A DNA stretch of 64,000 nucleotides from Umezawaea sp049997955 (GCA_049997955.1 JAEBDY010000020.1:95230-159229); one strand, 5' to 3'. Counted from the first letter of the stretch, positions 8,361 to 17,356 are shown. The notes: generated by a model from the sequence alone, not told the origin. Numbers and translations are program-made.

Positions 8361-9188
8361 ATGGCTCCCCCACACGGTCCACCGCCCGTCCACTCCCACG
8401 GCCCCCACTTGGCCAGGCTGCTGGAACTCGACGCGGAGATCCACTCCGGGGTGCTCGCGGAAGCGGTGTCCCTCGTGAGCGGGTCGTCCGGGAACCCTGG
8501 CGACGTGCGGCGCGTGCTGGACGTCGGGGCGGGGACGGGAACGGGCAGCATCGCGCTGGCCCGCCGGTTCTCCTCGGCGACCGTCGTCGCCATCGACATC
8601 GACGAGCCGATGCTCGCGCTGGTCCGGGACCTCGCCGCGGCGTCAGGCCTGGCCGACCGGATCGTCACGGCCCACCTGGACATCGCCACCGCGGCGCCGG
8701 ACGTCGGTCCCGCCGACGTGGCGTGGTCCTCCGCGGCGCTGCACGAGGTCGCCGACCCCGCTCGGGCGTTCCGGAACCTGTTCGAGGCGCTCCGCCCCGG
8801 CGGCCTCCTCGCGGTGCTCGAGATGGACGCCCCGCCGATGGTGCTCCCGACGACGCACGTCGACCTGGAGGAGCGGGTCCGCTCCGCAGGCGGCGCCACG
8901 TCGTCCACCGACCACCCGGACTGGACGTCCGCGATCGACACCGCGGGCTTCGAGGTGCTGAGCACGAACCGGTTGGCCTCCGACCTGGTGCTGCCCGCCG
9001 ACGGTCCGGCGGGCGAGTACGCGGCCCTGGAACTGCGCCGCGTCGGCCACACGGCCATGCCCGCTCTGCGGGAGGGTGACCGAACGGCGCTGACGGCCCT
9101 CGCCGGTGACGGCGCGGGCTCCGTGCGATCCCTCGGCCACGTCCGGATCCGCGGCACCCGCACGCTCTGGATCGCCCGGCGTCCCTGA
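8361..9188 (+). CDS. Class I SAM-dependent methyltransferase
   Basis: 275 residues. Motif I VLDVGAGTGTG lies at about 52-62, followed by an acidic loop (VVAIDIDEPM) and the post-I/II region around PDVGPADVAWSSAALHEVADP. The sequence LRPGGLLAVLEMD is the usual motif III strand. The substrate is unknown. A TAGGGT box at 8349-8354 lies seven bases before the ATG, so this mRNA may be leaderless. It is divergent from the XRE-cupin gene, which probably controls it. Confidence 0.85.
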   Translation: MAPPHGPPPVHSHGPHLARLLELDAEIHSGVLAEAVSLVSGSSGNPGDVRRVLDVGAGTGTGSIALARRFSSATVVAIDIDEPMLALVRDLAAASGLADRIVTAHLDIATAAPDVGPADVAWSSAALHEVADPARAFRNLFEALRPGGLLAVLEMDAPPMVLPTTHVDLEERVRSAGGATSSTDHPDWTSAIDTAGFEVLSTNRLASDLVLPADGPAGEYAALELRRVGHTAMPALREGDRTALTALAGDGAGSVRSLGHVRIRGTRTLWIARRP

Positions 9189-9367
9189 CACGACTCCGCG
9201 CGACGGCACGCCCTGCCGTGCCGGCCCCTGGCGTGCCCGAAAACCCCGAGCACGCCCCGAAACCACCGGAAGGACTCCCTGGTGACCCGCGCTCACCACG
9301 GCGTTCGGCTGGACGGCCACCGTCTTCCTCGTCAGCGCGATCCTCACCCCTCGAAGGAGCGCTCGGC

Positions 9368-10051
9368 ATGACCACCACGCACCTCCGGCCCGCGTCCACG
9401 ACGCGCCGGACCCGCCTCGGCGGCGCCCTGCTCGCACTCGGCACCGTGCAGTTCCTCGTCCTGCACGTCATCGTCCAGAACGCCTGGGTCCACCCCCGCT
9501 ACAGCTGGTGGACCAACTACATCAGCGACCTCGGCGCCGTGCGCTGCGGGCCCGTGCTCGGCAACGACGTCTGCTCACCCCTGCACGCGGGCATGAACAC
9601 CGCCTTCATCGCGCAGGGCGTGCTCCTGATCGTCGGGGTCGCCCTCACCGCGGACGCTTGGGCCGCCAAGGGGAATCGCCGGGTCTGGCAGGGCATGGTC
9701 GGGGTCACCGGCGCTTCGTGGATCGTCGTGGGCCTCGTCCCCGAGGACGTCGACCTGGCCGTCCACTCGATCGGCGCGTTGCCGATCTTCGTCCTCGGCA
9801 ACGCCGCCCTCGTCGCGGCAGGCGTCTCCGCGTCGACCCGGAACCGCCCGACCGCACGTGCGACGGCGCTGGTGCTCGGGGTCGTCGGCTTGCTCGGCTT
9901 CGCCCTGACCGTCTTCGCGGTCGCGAACCCCGGTGGCGCGATCGGCATCGGCTTCGCGGAACGCGTCACCGTGTTCCCCCTGCAGGTCTGGGCACTGGTC
10001 GTGGGGGTCGGCCTCCTGGCGCGGCCACACGAGCACCACCACGCCGACTGA
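9368..10051 (+). CDS. DUF998-family integral membrane protein
   Basis: 227 residues with about six predicted membrane helices. After the first helix it has the DUF998 signature region WTNYISDLGAVRCG...DVCSPLH, followed by AFIAQGVLLIVGV. GAAGGAG (9353-9359) precedes the ATG with good spacing; the longer open frame upstream has no such site. Function is unknown for the family. The His-rich C terminus (PHEHHHAD) faces one side of the membrane. No operon partner is evident. Confidence 0.85.
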   Translation: MTTTHLRPASTTRRTRLGGALLALGTVQFLVLHVIVQNAWVHPRYSWWTNYISDLGAVRCGPVLGNDVCSPLHAGMNTAFIAQGVLLIVGVALTADAWAAKGNRRVWQGMVGVTGASWIVVGLVPEDVDLAVHSIGALPIFVLGNAALVAAGVSASTRNRPTARATALVLGVVGLLGFALTVFAVANPGGAIGIGFAERVTVFPLQVWALVVGVGLLARPHEHHHAD

Positions 10052-10313
10052 CGAGCACGGACGGCATTTTCGACCAGCACACGCCCGCGCGTTCAGCCGT
10101 CCCGGGCCAAGCGGCCGATCGGGTGGCTCAGCCTGCTGCGGTCGAACACGCACGCAGCGGCGAGGTCTGCCATCCGCATCGATCGGCCGGGTGCTTCGGA
10201 CAACCACGCCAGGTCACCTGCTCCTCGTCGTCCAGCCACCGGGTCTTCGGCACCGTCGTCCTCCGTGACCGAATCCTCGGCACCCGGGGCGGACCTCCAG
10301 TCCGCCAGGAGGT

Positions 10314-10931
10314 GACACGAGCCTGACCAGGGCGCTCAACCGGTGCCAAAGAAGCAGTCACTACGAGATCGACCCGCGCTTCCCGAACGACGTCACCGCG
10401 CGGCACCCGTAGAACCCCGAGAAGAGGAAGAAGCCCATAGGCACGAGAGCGGCTCTACCCGACCACACCGACCAGGAGTTCCTCGACGCCATCCTGGACA
10501 GCGTCGACCAGTACCGGGCCGAGCACGGCGCCCCGCCCGTGGAACTCGACCCGGAACTGGCCGAGCACGCCAAGTCCCGCGCCGCGCTGATCTCCACCGA
10601 GGGCTATCGCAACCACGGCCACGCGGGGCTCAGCGCCGGGTTGGGTGCGAACCTGTCGTGGCAGGCGTCGTCCGAACCGAACTCCGGACCGACGACGGGC
10701 GCGACCGGCAGCCGGCACGGCGAGATCGAGGACCACGACTTCGCGGCCCCGGTCCCCAGCGACTCATCCAAGACCTGGCACTTCACCCAGCTCGTCTGGA
10801 AGGGCAGCACCAAGATCGGCGCCGGCCGTGTGCGCGGTCAGGGCGGCAAGTGGTACGAGACCTGCATCGCCGTGGCCTTCTCCCCCGCGGGGACCATGCG
10901 AGGCACCTACCAGGACAACGTCTCCCCGCTC
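10314..10931 (+). pseudogene. CAP/SCP-domain (GAPR-1-like) protein, start missing and interrupted by TAG
   Basis: One frame reads HYEIDPRFPNDVTARHP, then TAG at 10410, then NPEKRKKPIGTRALPDHT and onward into a full CAP domain (LDSVDQYRAEHG, LSAGLGANLSWQ, TWHFTQLVWKGSTKIG). Sense-like sequence on both sides of the TAG suggests a nonsense mutation of a Tyr codon. No ATG, GTG or TTG exists in frame between 10269 and 10410, yet a near-perfect AGGAGGTGA lies at 10307-10315; only a CTG at 10323 or an ACG at 10317 could start there. Downstream, the frame has lost its natural stop and runs into the Rrf2 gene. Probably non-functional. Confidence 0.65.
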
Positions 10932-10948
10932 CGACAGTTGCGCCAACC

Positions 10949-10973
10949 GGTCGTAACAACTATGGTTGCGACC
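10949..10973. promoter_or_regulatory. Rrf2 operator, site 1 (autoregulatory)
   Basis: GGTCGTAAC (10949-10957) and GTTGCGACC (10965-10973) form an inverted repeat, eight of nine positions paired, around a 7-base spacer. It sits directly in front of the Rrf2 gene. The core GTAAC-N7-GTT(A/G)C recurs at 11466-11482 before the downstream SDR gene, so both are probably bound by this regulator. Confidence 0.65.
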
Positions 10974-10989
10974 GAGCGAGAGGGTAGCC

Positions 10990-11421
10990 GTGAGCGCGAA
11001 CAGCAGGTTGACCGTGGCCGTGCACGCCGTGGCGTGGGTCGGGCTGTACCAGCGCCTCGGGCACGAGGTCGCCACCTCGGAGCAGGTCGCCGGCAGCGCG
11101 AACACCAATCCGGTGGTGATCCGGCGGTTGCTCGGCGAGCTGCGGGCAGCCGGGCTGGTGAAGTCGCAGCGCGGGTCCGGGGCGGGTTGGACGTTGGCGC
11201 GGGACATGGTCGACATCACGTTGCTCGACGTCTACGACGCGATCGAGTCCGGCCCCCTGTTCGGGATGCACCGGGCCGAGCCGAACCAGGGCTGCGTCGT
11301 GGGGGCGGGAATCCAGCCCGCGATGAAATCGGTGTACGACAGGCTCGACCGGTCACTGAGGGCGGAACTGGCCGCCACGACCGTCGAGGACGTGCTCAAG
11401 GACGTTCTCGCGACTCGCTAG
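10990..11421 (+). CDS. Rrf2-family transcriptional regulator (YwnA/HypR-like)
   Basis: 143 residues. The winged helix-turn-helix (about 5-75) has VAGSANTNPVVIRRLLGELRAAGLVKSQRG and the wing GSGAGWTLA. Only one cysteine (Cys102, NQGCVVG) is present, so it cannot hold an Fe-S cluster like IscR or NsrR; the single-Cys form resembles Rrf2 regulators that sense electrophiles or disulfide stress. GTG at 10990 is preceded by AGAGGG; an alternative GTG at 10966 would fall inside the operator. It is co-directional with the SDR at 11501, with matching operators in front of each. Confidence 0.88.
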   Translation: MSANSRLTVAVHAVAWVGLYQRLGHEVATSEQVAGSANTNPVVIRRLLGELRAAGLVKSQRGSGAGWTLARDMVDITLLDVYDAIESGPLFGMHRAEPNQGCVVGAGIQPAMKSVYDRLDRSLRAELAATTVEDVLKDVLATR

Positions 11422-11465
11422 AAAACCCTGCGTGGCCCCGACCGGGGCTCACGCCGACCTTCGAT

Positions 11466-11482
11466 GTAACAAGTTCAGTTAC
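11466..11482. promoter_or_regulatory. Rrf2 operator, site 2 (before the SDR gene)
   Basis: GTAAC (11466-11470) and GTTAC (11478-11482) are perfect arms around a 7-base spacer, the same half-site and spacing as site 1 in front of the Rrf2 gene. It lies 19 bases before the SDR start codon. Confidence 0.6.
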
Positions 11483-11500
11483 CTCTGATTGGTGGAGACC

Positions 11501-12253
11501 ATGGGACAGATGACCGGTAGGACCGCACTGGTGACCGGCGGGTCGAGCGGGATCGGGCGGGCCGTCGCGCAGCGGTTCGCCGACGACGGGGCTCGCGTCT
11601 ACCTGACCGGCAGGCGGGAGGCGGAGCTGGAGACGGCGGCGAAGGAGATCGGGCCGAACGCGGTGGCGGTGCGCTGCGACGTGTCCGTGGCCGCCGACCT
11701 CGACCACGTCTTCGACGTCATCCGCCAGGACGGCCGCACGCTCGACACCGTGGTCGCCAACGCGGGCCTGGGATCGTTGACCAGCCTGGAGGACACCACC
11801 GAGGAGCAGTTCGACCACGTCTTCGGCGTGAACGTGAAGGGCACCCTCCAGACCGTGCAGAAGGCGTTGCCGCTGCTGGAGCCGTCGGCGACGGTGATCC
11901 TGCTGTCGTCGACCACCACGAGCGGCGGCGAGGCAGGCATGGGCGTGTACGCCGCGTCCAAGGCCGCCATCCGCAGCCTCGGCCGCACCTTCGCCGTTGA
12001 ACTCGCGCCGCGGGGCATCCGGGTCAACGTGATCACTCCGGGCCCGACGGAGACGCCCGCCATCACGGGTCTCGCGGCCCAGTCCGGCCACAGCACCGCC
12101 CAGTTCCAGGAGTCGCTGGCCTCCCGCACCGCGCTCAAGCGCATGGGCAGGCCCGAGGAGGTCGCCGCGATGGCCGCGTTCCTCGCGAGCGCGGAGAGTT
12201 CGTTCTCCACCGGCGCCGAGTTCTTCGTCGACGGCGGACAGGCCCAGATCTGA
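11501..12253 (+). CDS. Short-chain dehydrogenase/reductase (classical SDR)
   Basis: 250 residues with every classical SDR landmark: TGGSSGIG (12-19) for NAD(P) binding, NAG (87-89), catalytic Ser near 136-137, Tyr150 and Lys154 (YAASK), and the PGPTETP loop. TGRR after the second strand (36-39) suggests NADPH preference. The ATG follows GGTGGAG with four bases of spacing; in-frame TTG and GTG codons just upstream are less likely. Predicted to be de-repressed with the Rrf2 regulator, which fits detoxification of quinones or reactive carbonyls. Confidence 0.92.
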   Translation: MGQMTGRTALVTGGSSGIGRAVAQRFADDGARVYLTGRREAELETAAKEIGPNAVAVRCDVSVAADLDHVFDVIRQDGRTLDTVVANAGLGSLTSLEDTTEEQFDHVFGVNVKGTLQTVQKALPLLEPSATVILLSSTTTSGGEAGMGVYAASKAAIRSLGRTFAVELAPRGIRVNVITPGPTETPAITGLAAQSGHSTAQFQESLASRTALKRMGRPEEVAAMAAFLASAESSFSTGAEFFVDGGQAQI

Positions 12254-12618
12254 CGTGGCCGACAGCAGTCCGGCGATCCGCGCGACCGTCATGCCGGTCG
12301 CGCGTCGAGCGCAACCACGATCTCGTCGCGTGGAGCAACGTGGTCACCAAGCCGGTCGCAGGGCTGGAACCCCTCGACAATGCCCTTGCCGGCGCCGAAC
12401 GGCTTGCGTCCCGGGTTCGAGTTGATGTTGTTGGTGTAGTGGTGCACGGTGCCGGTGGCCGGCGTGGTGCGCTCGGAGCGCACCACGCCGCCCGACCGAC
12501 ACGGACGACATTCCTGGTGAGCACAAGGACACCGAGGGCACGCTTCCTGGAGACCAGGCCATTTTCCCGAGTGGCTCACCGTCATTCCCGGATTTCGCCT
12601 GGTGCTTCAATCGGTGCC
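12254..12618. other. Intergenic region with a possible decayed gene on the minus strand
   Basis: No intact gene is supported. On the minus strand, 12289-12440 reads HHYTNNINSNPGRKPFGAGKG and then IVEGFQPCDRLGDHV in one frame, with natural-looking composition but no good start. It may be the C-terminal remnant of an unidentified protein. The AraC promoter should lie in the last 100 bases. Confidence 0.3.
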
Positions 12619-13518
12619 ATGTCACTCGACGAACTGCGCGACCTGCTGTCCCGTCACGCGCGACCCGATCTGAGCACGGCCATCGAGGACGTCCGCATCT
12701 TCCGGGCCTACGAGCCCACTCCTCCGACGCCGACCACGTACGGCAAGGTTCTCGCCCTCGTCGCCCAGGGGACCAAGCGCTTCGCGCTGGGCGACCACGT
12801 CTACGAGTACAGCGCCGGGCAGTACCTCATCGCGTCGGTCGACCTGCCGGTGACCGCCTACTTCCAGAAGGCCAGCCAGGACCGGCCGGGGCTCGGTGTC
12901 GGGTTGACGCTCCACCCGTCGGCCGTCGCCGAGGTGCTGCTGCAGGCGGATCCCCGCGACCTGCCGGACATCGGCCGGGGCACGCCGCCCGGTCTCGCCG
13001 TCAGCACCGCACCCGCCGAACTGGTCGAGGCCGTCCTGCGGCTCCTGCGACTCCTCGACCACCCCCGTGACATCACCGTGCTGGCGCCCCTGGTCAAGCG
13101 CGAGATCCTCTGGCGGCTGATCACCGGCGAGCAGGGCGCCGTCCTGCGCCGGTTCGGCTTGCCCGACAACGGATTCAGCCACGTCGTCCGCGCTGTCCAG
13201 TGGATCCGCGACCACTTCGCCCAGCCCTTTCGCGTCGAGGAGGTGGCGCGGCAGGCGAGCATGAGCGTGTCCGCCTTCCACCGCAACTTCCACGCGATCA
13301 CCGCGATGAGCCCCATCCAGTTCCAGAAGCAGATCCGGTTGCAGCAAGCCCGGCTCCTGCTGCACGCGGACCCCGGCGACATCGCGGGCGTCAGCCGCCG
13401 AGTCGGCTACCAGAGCCCCGCGCAGTTCAGCCGCGACTACCGGCGCCAGTTCGGCGGTCCACCCAGCCAAGACGCCCCACGGGTTCGCACGACCGCACGG
13501 GCCGCCACGCCGGGATAG
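12619..13518 (+). CDS. AraC-family regulator with PF06719-type N-terminal domain
   Basis: 299 residues. The N-terminal cupin-like domain (about 1-185; LVAQGTKRFALGDHVYEYSAGQYLIASVDLPV) is typical of the AraC subgroup often found beside oxidoreductases. The C terminus (about 195-290) has two helix-turn-helix motifs: VEEVARQASMSVSAFHRNFHA and IAGVSRRVGYQSPAQFSRDYRR. The ATG at 12619 begins the homologous region; the longer frame upstream has non-protein-like composition. A target is not clear; the preceding SDR and the following molybdenum hydroxylase operon are both candidates. Confidence 0.9.
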   Translation: MSLDELRDLLSRHARPDLSTAIEDVRIFRAYEPTPPTPTTYGKVLALVAQGTKRFALGDHVYEYSAGQYLIASVDLPVTAYFQKASQDRPGLGVGLTLHPSAVAEVLLQADPRDLPDIGRGTPPGLAVSTAPAELVEAVLRLLRLLDHPRDITVLAPLVKREILWRLITGEQGAVLRRFGLPDNGFSHVVRAVQWIRDHFAQPFRVEEVARQASMSVSAFHRNFHAITAMSPIQFQKQIRLQQARLLLHADPGDIAGVSRRVGYQSPAQFSRDYRRQFGGPPSQDAPRVRTTARAATPG

Positions 13519-13659
13519 AACGACCAACGACGCGGAGGCGCTCGCTCCGAGCTCGCCGCCCTGAGCCTGCACGGCCCTGGCCGTCGACCATTCCGAGAGG
13601 ATCGAGCAAGAACGCGCTCTTTATGCACAACAAATCCTCACGGAATGACTGGTTGACTA

Positions 13660-13676
13660 CGGACAATCTCAGTCCG
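13660..13676. promoter_or_regulatory. Inverted repeat upstream of the molybdenum hydroxylase operon
   Basis: CGGAC (13660-13664) and GTCCG (13672-13676) flank a 7-base spacer 31 bases before the first gene of the operon. A TTGACT hexamer at 13653-13658 could be a -35 element. Plausible operator and promoter; the binding protein is unknown. Confidence 0.35.
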
Positions 13677-13707
13677 AGTTCACCTGTGATGGCGATGGGG
13701 AAAAACG

Positions 13708-14250
13708 ATGACAGAAGCCATCAGCAGCGATATCTCGCTGCACGTGAATGGAACCCCGCACCGGCTGGCGGTCGACAACCGCAGGACGCTGTTGGACGCG
13801 TTGCGGGAGGACCTCGCTCACACCGGCCCGAAGAAGGGCTGCGACCACGGGCAATGCGGCGCGTGCACCGTTCTGCTCGACGGCCGCCGGGTGGTGTCGT
13901 GCCTGACGCTCGCGGTCGCCGCCGAGGGATCCGCCGTCACCACCATCGAAGGTGTGGCGGGCGATGGCGAGCTGCGGCCGATCCAGCAGGAATTCCTGCG
14001 ACTCGATGGTTTCCAGTGCGGCTACTGCACGCCGGGGCAGATCTGCTCGGCGATCGGAATGCTCGCCGAGCACGCCGCGGGCTGGCCCAGTGCGGTCACC
14101 GCCGACGTGTCTCCCGAGAGCCCCGCGCCGCGGTTGGACGCGGGCGAGGTGCGGGAAAGGATGAGCGGCAACCTGTGCCGCTGCAGCGCGTACCCGTCGA
14201 TCGTGCGCGCCGTGCTCGAGACGGCCGCCCGTGAGGAGGCGACGCGATGA
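13708..14250 (+). CDS. Molybdenum hydroxylase small subunit, two [2Fe-2S] clusters (YagT/PaoA-like)
   Basis: 180 residues. The plant-ferredoxin-type cluster is held by Cys45, Cys50, Cys53 and Cys65 (KGCDHGQCGACTV...VVSCL). The second, all-alpha cluster domain uses Cys104, Cys107, Cys157 and Cys159 (QCGYCTPGQ and NLCRCSAYP). It passes electrons from the molybdenum site to FAD. Unlike E. coli PaoA there is no twin-arginine signal, so the enzyme should stay in the cytoplasm. First gene of a three-gene operon; its last four bases overlap the next start (ATGA). Confidence 0.95.
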   Translation: MTEAISSDISLHVNGTPHRLAVDNRRTLLDALREDLAHTGPKKGCDHGQCGACTVLLDGRRVVSCLTLAVAAEGSAVTTIEGVAGDGELRPIQQEFLRLDGFQCGYCTPGQICSAIGMLAEHAAGWPSAVTADVSPESPAPRLDAGEVRERMSGNLCRCSAYPSIVRAVLETAAREEATR

Positions 14251-15242
14251 AGGAGTTCGCCTACCAGCGCGCGATCGAGGTCCGCGACGCCCTCACGCTG
14301 GTCTCCGGGCAGCCCGGCGCCCGTTACCTGGGCGGTGGCACGAACCTCCTCGACCTGATGAAGAACGGCGTCGAGGAGCCGGTGCGGCTCGTGGACGTCC
14401 GGTTCCTCCCGCTGGACGGCGTCCGGGAGGAACCGGGCGGCGAACTGGTCATCGGGGCGACCACGACCAACAGCGACGCCGCCGCCCACCACGCGGTGCG
14501 CCGCCGCTACCCGGCGTTGACCCAGGCGATCCTGGCCGGCGCGTCCGGCCAGTTGCGCAACATGGCCACGGTGGGCGGCAACCTGGTGCAGCGGACCCGG
14601 TGCGCCTACTTCGCCGACCTCTCCCAGCCGTGCAACAAGAGGACCCCCGGCAGCGGGTGCCCGGCGATCACCGGGAGCCACCACAACCACGCCGTCCTCG
14701 GGCTGTCCGACCACTGCGCGGCCACCCACCCCTCGGACATGGCGGTCGCGCTGTCCACGTTCGACGCGGTCGTGCGCTACGAGACGCTCGACGGCCCCGC
14801 CGAGGTCCTGCTGACGGACTTCTACCTGCCGGTCGACGACCGGCCCGACCGCGAGACCGTGCTGCCGCCCGGCGCGTTGATCACGGCGGTCGTCCTCCCG
14901 GCGGCGGCGTCCGCCGGGCGCTCGCGGTACCGCAAGGTCCGCGAACGGGCGTCCTACGCGTTCGCCACCGTCTCCGTCGCGGCCGCGCTGGACGTGCGCG
15001 ACGGCGTGGTGCAAGACGTGCGGATCACCCTCGGCGGCGTCGCGTCCCGCCCTTGGCGGGCCCGGCGTGCCGAAGCAGTCCTGCTCGACGGGCCCGCTAC
15101 CGCCGACCGCTTCCGCGACGCCGCCGAAGTGGAACTGGCGGCCGCAAAGCCGTTGCGCGACAACGAGTACAAGGTGACGCTCGCACGCAACCTCATCGAG
15201 GCCGTGCTGAGCGAACTGACCGGAACGGAGGACGAGCGATGA
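14247..15242 (+). CDS. Molybdenum hydroxylase FAD-binding subunit (YagS/PaoB-like)
   Basis: 331 residues. FAD-binding signatures are YLGGGTNLLDLM near the N terminus and NMATVGGNLVQRTRC. The insert that follows, with Cys in TRCAYF, QPCNKR, SGCPAI and DHCAAT, matches the extra [4Fe-4S]-binding loop of the PaoB/YagS branch rather than xanthine dehydrogenase proper. The C-terminal CO-dehydrogenase flavoprotein domain follows. Overlaps both neighbours by ATGA, implying coupled translation and 1:1:1 stoichiometry. Confidence 0.93.
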   Translation: MKEFAYQRAIEVRDALTLVSGQPGARYLGGGTNLLDLMKNGVEEPVRLVDVRFLPLDGVREEPGGELVIGATTTNSDAAAHHAVRRRYPALTQAILAGASGQLRNMATVGGNLVQRTRCAYFADLSQPCNKRTPGSGCPAITGSHHNHAVLGLSDHCAATHPSDMAVALSTFDAVVRYETLDGPAEVLLTDFYLPVDDRPDRETVLPPGALITAVVLPAAASAGRSRYRKVRERASYAFATVSVAAALDVRDGVVQDVRITLGGVASRPWRARRAEAVLLDGPATADRFRDAAEVELAAAKPLRDNEYKVTLARNLIEAVLSELTGTEDER

Positions 15243-17356
15243 ACGCCGGTTCATCCACCGGTGCCGTCGGCACCCCGAGCACCCGTGTCGAAGGCCGGAT
15301 CAAGGTCACCGGCGCCGCCCACTACGCCGCCGACGTGCCGATGCCGGACCTGGTCCACGGCTGGATGGTGACCGCTACCGCCTCCCGCGGCCGGGTGCGC
15401 GACATCGACGTTTCGGCCGCGCTCGGCATGCCGGGTGTGCTGGGCGTGCTCGACCACCGCAACGCGCCGCGGCTCGATCCGCGGGCGGGCAACTACTTCG
15501 GCCCGGACGGCAGCCTCCAACTGCTTCAGGACGACGTGATCCCGTACGCGGGCAGGCCGATCGCGCTGGTGGTCGCGGAAACCCCCGAGCAGGCACGGGC
15601 GGCGGCGGCCGCGCTGCGGGTGACCTACCTCGTGGAGCCGCACGACCTGGACTTCCACCTGGAGCACCCGGCCGCGCGCCCGGCGTCGACCGCCTTCGGC
15701 CCGGAGGCCGACACCGGTGACCTGGAAGCGGAACTGGCGGCGTCCGCGGTGGTGGTCGACGAGCGGTACCGCACGCCGGAGGAGAGCCACAGCGCGATGG
15801 AGCCGCACGCCGCGACGGTGTGGTGGCAGGACGACCACCTGCACGCGGTGGATTCCAACCAGGGGCCGTTCAGCGTGGCCCAGGTGCTGTCCGCGTTGTT
15901 CCTCCTCGACCTGGACAGGGTGCACGTCCGCGCCGAACACGTCGGCGGCGGGTTCGGCGGCAAGGGGATGTGCGGCCCGCAGGTGATCCTGGCGGCCATG
16001 GCGGCCAGGCACTTCCGGCGTCCGACGCGCGTCACCCTGACCCGCCACCAGGTGTTCGTGGCGACCGCGCTACGGCCCCCGACCGACCAGTCGCTGCGCA
16101 TCGGCGCCGATGCCGACGGCCGCCTGCGCGCCATCGACCACCACCCGGCGTACGCCCTCTCCCCGCTCGCCGAGTACATCGAGGGGTGCACCGAGCAGGC
16201 CAGGATCCTCTACGCGGCGCCCGCGATCCGAACGCGGCTCACCGCCGTGCCGATCGACATCCTGCCGCCGTGCTCCATGCGCGGACCGGGTGCGACGCCC
16301 GGCTCCTTCGCCCTCGAATCCGCCATGGACGAGGTGGCGGAGCGGCTGAACCTGGACCCCGTCGACCTCCGGCTGCGCAACCAGCCGTCGGTGGGGGCCG
16401 TGTCCGGACTCCCGTTCAGCAGCCGCCGCCTGATCACCTGCCTGCGCGAAGGCGCGCGCCGGTTCGGGTGGTCCGGGCGCGACCCGCGCCCCCGGCTCCG
16501 GCGCGAAGGTCACCTGCTCGTCGGCACCGGCATGGCCGCGACCTCCTTCAGCGCCGGGGTGTTCCCGTCGTCGGCGTCGATCACCGCGGAAGCGGACGGC
16601 ACGTTCACGGTGGCCATCGGCGCGTCCGACATCGGCACCGGCGCGCGCACGGCGCTGACGGCCGTCGCCGCCGACGCGCTCGGGGTCGGCACCGACAGGA
16701 TCCTGCTCCGGATCGGCGACAGCGACCTCGGCATGGCGTGGGGCGCGGGCGGCTCCCGCGGCACGACCTCCTGGTCCTTCGCCATCACCGAGGCGGCGAA
16801 GGAACTGGAGAAGTCCTTGGGCGACGTGACCCGACCGGTCACCGCGACCGTCGACACCACCGCGCTCATCGACTACCAGCCGGTCCGGGAACGGCAGACC
16901 TTCAGCGCCGTCTTCGCCGAGGTCACCGCGGATCCGGCCACCGGCGAGGTGCGGGTGCGCCGCCTGCTCGGCATGTTCGCCGTGGGCCGGGTGATCAACC
17001 CCTTGCTGGCGCGCAGCCAGGTGGTCGGTGGAATGATCATGGGGCTGTCGATGGCCCTGCACGAGGAGAGCGTCCGGGACCCGGCCACCGGCAGGCAGGT
17101 CAACGCCGACTTCGCCGGCTACCACATCGCCGCGCACGCGGACGTCCCCGACGTCGAGGGCGACTTCGTGCCGGACTACGAGCCCCAGGACCCTTCCGGG
17201 TTCAACGGTCTCGGCGAGATCGGCACGGCGGGCACCGCGGCCGCCATCGCCAACGCCGTCTGGCACGCCACCGGCACGCGCCACCGGACCCTGCCGATCC
17301 GCCTGGACCGCGTGCTGGAGCCCGCAGGAGTTCAAAGCCCCCCGGACAGGGGGTGA
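15239..17356 (+). CDS. Molybdenum hydroxylase large subunit, molybdopterin-binding (YagR/PaoC-like)
   Basis: 705 residues. Domain order is the Ald_Xan_dh_C a/b hammerhead (about 15-130) then the molybdopterin-binding domain. Visible landmarks are YRTPEESHSAMEPHAA, the glycine-rich GGGFGGKG loop, and the catalytic-base region GLGEIGTAG near the C terminus, whose Glu deprotonates the Mo-bound water. Likely an aldehyde or aromatic N-heterocycle oxidoreductase. No MobA- or XdhC-like maturation gene lies next to it, although PaoABC-type enzymes usually need a PaoD-type chaperone and MCD cofactor. Overlaps the FAD gene by four bases. Confidence 0.94.
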   Translation: MNAGSSTGAVGTPSTRVEGRIKVTGAAHYAADVPMPDLVHGWMVTATASRGRVRDIDVSAALGMPGVLGVLDHRNAPRLDPRAGNYFGPDGSLQLLQDDVIPYAGRPIALVVAETPEQARAAAAALRVTYLVEPHDLDFHLEHPAARPASTAFGPEADTGDLEAELAASAVVVDERYRTPEESHSAMEPHAATVWWQDDHLHAVDSNQGPFSVAQVLSALFLLDLDRVHVRAEHVGGGFGGKGMCGPQVILAAMAARHFRRPTRVTLTRHQVFVATALRPPTDQSLRIGADADGRLRAIDHHPAYALSPLAEYIEGCTEQARILYAAPAIRTRLTAVPIDILPPCSMRGPGATPGSFALESAMDEVAERLNLDPVDLRLRNQPSVGAVSGLPFSSRRLITCLREGARRFGWSGRDPRPRLRREGHLLVGTGMAATSFSAGVFPSSASITAEADGTFTVAIGASDIGTGARTALTAVAADALGVGTDRILLRIGDSDLGMAWGAGGSRGTTSWSFAITEAAKELEKSLGDVTRPVTATVDTTALIDYQPVRERQTFSAVFAEVTADPATGEVRVRRLLGMFAVGRVINPLLARSQVVGGMIMGLSMALHEESVRDPATGRQVNADFAGYHIAAHADVPDVEGDFVPDYEPQDPSGFNGLGEIGTAGTAAAIANAVWHATGTRHRTLPIRLDRVLEPAGVQSPPDRG

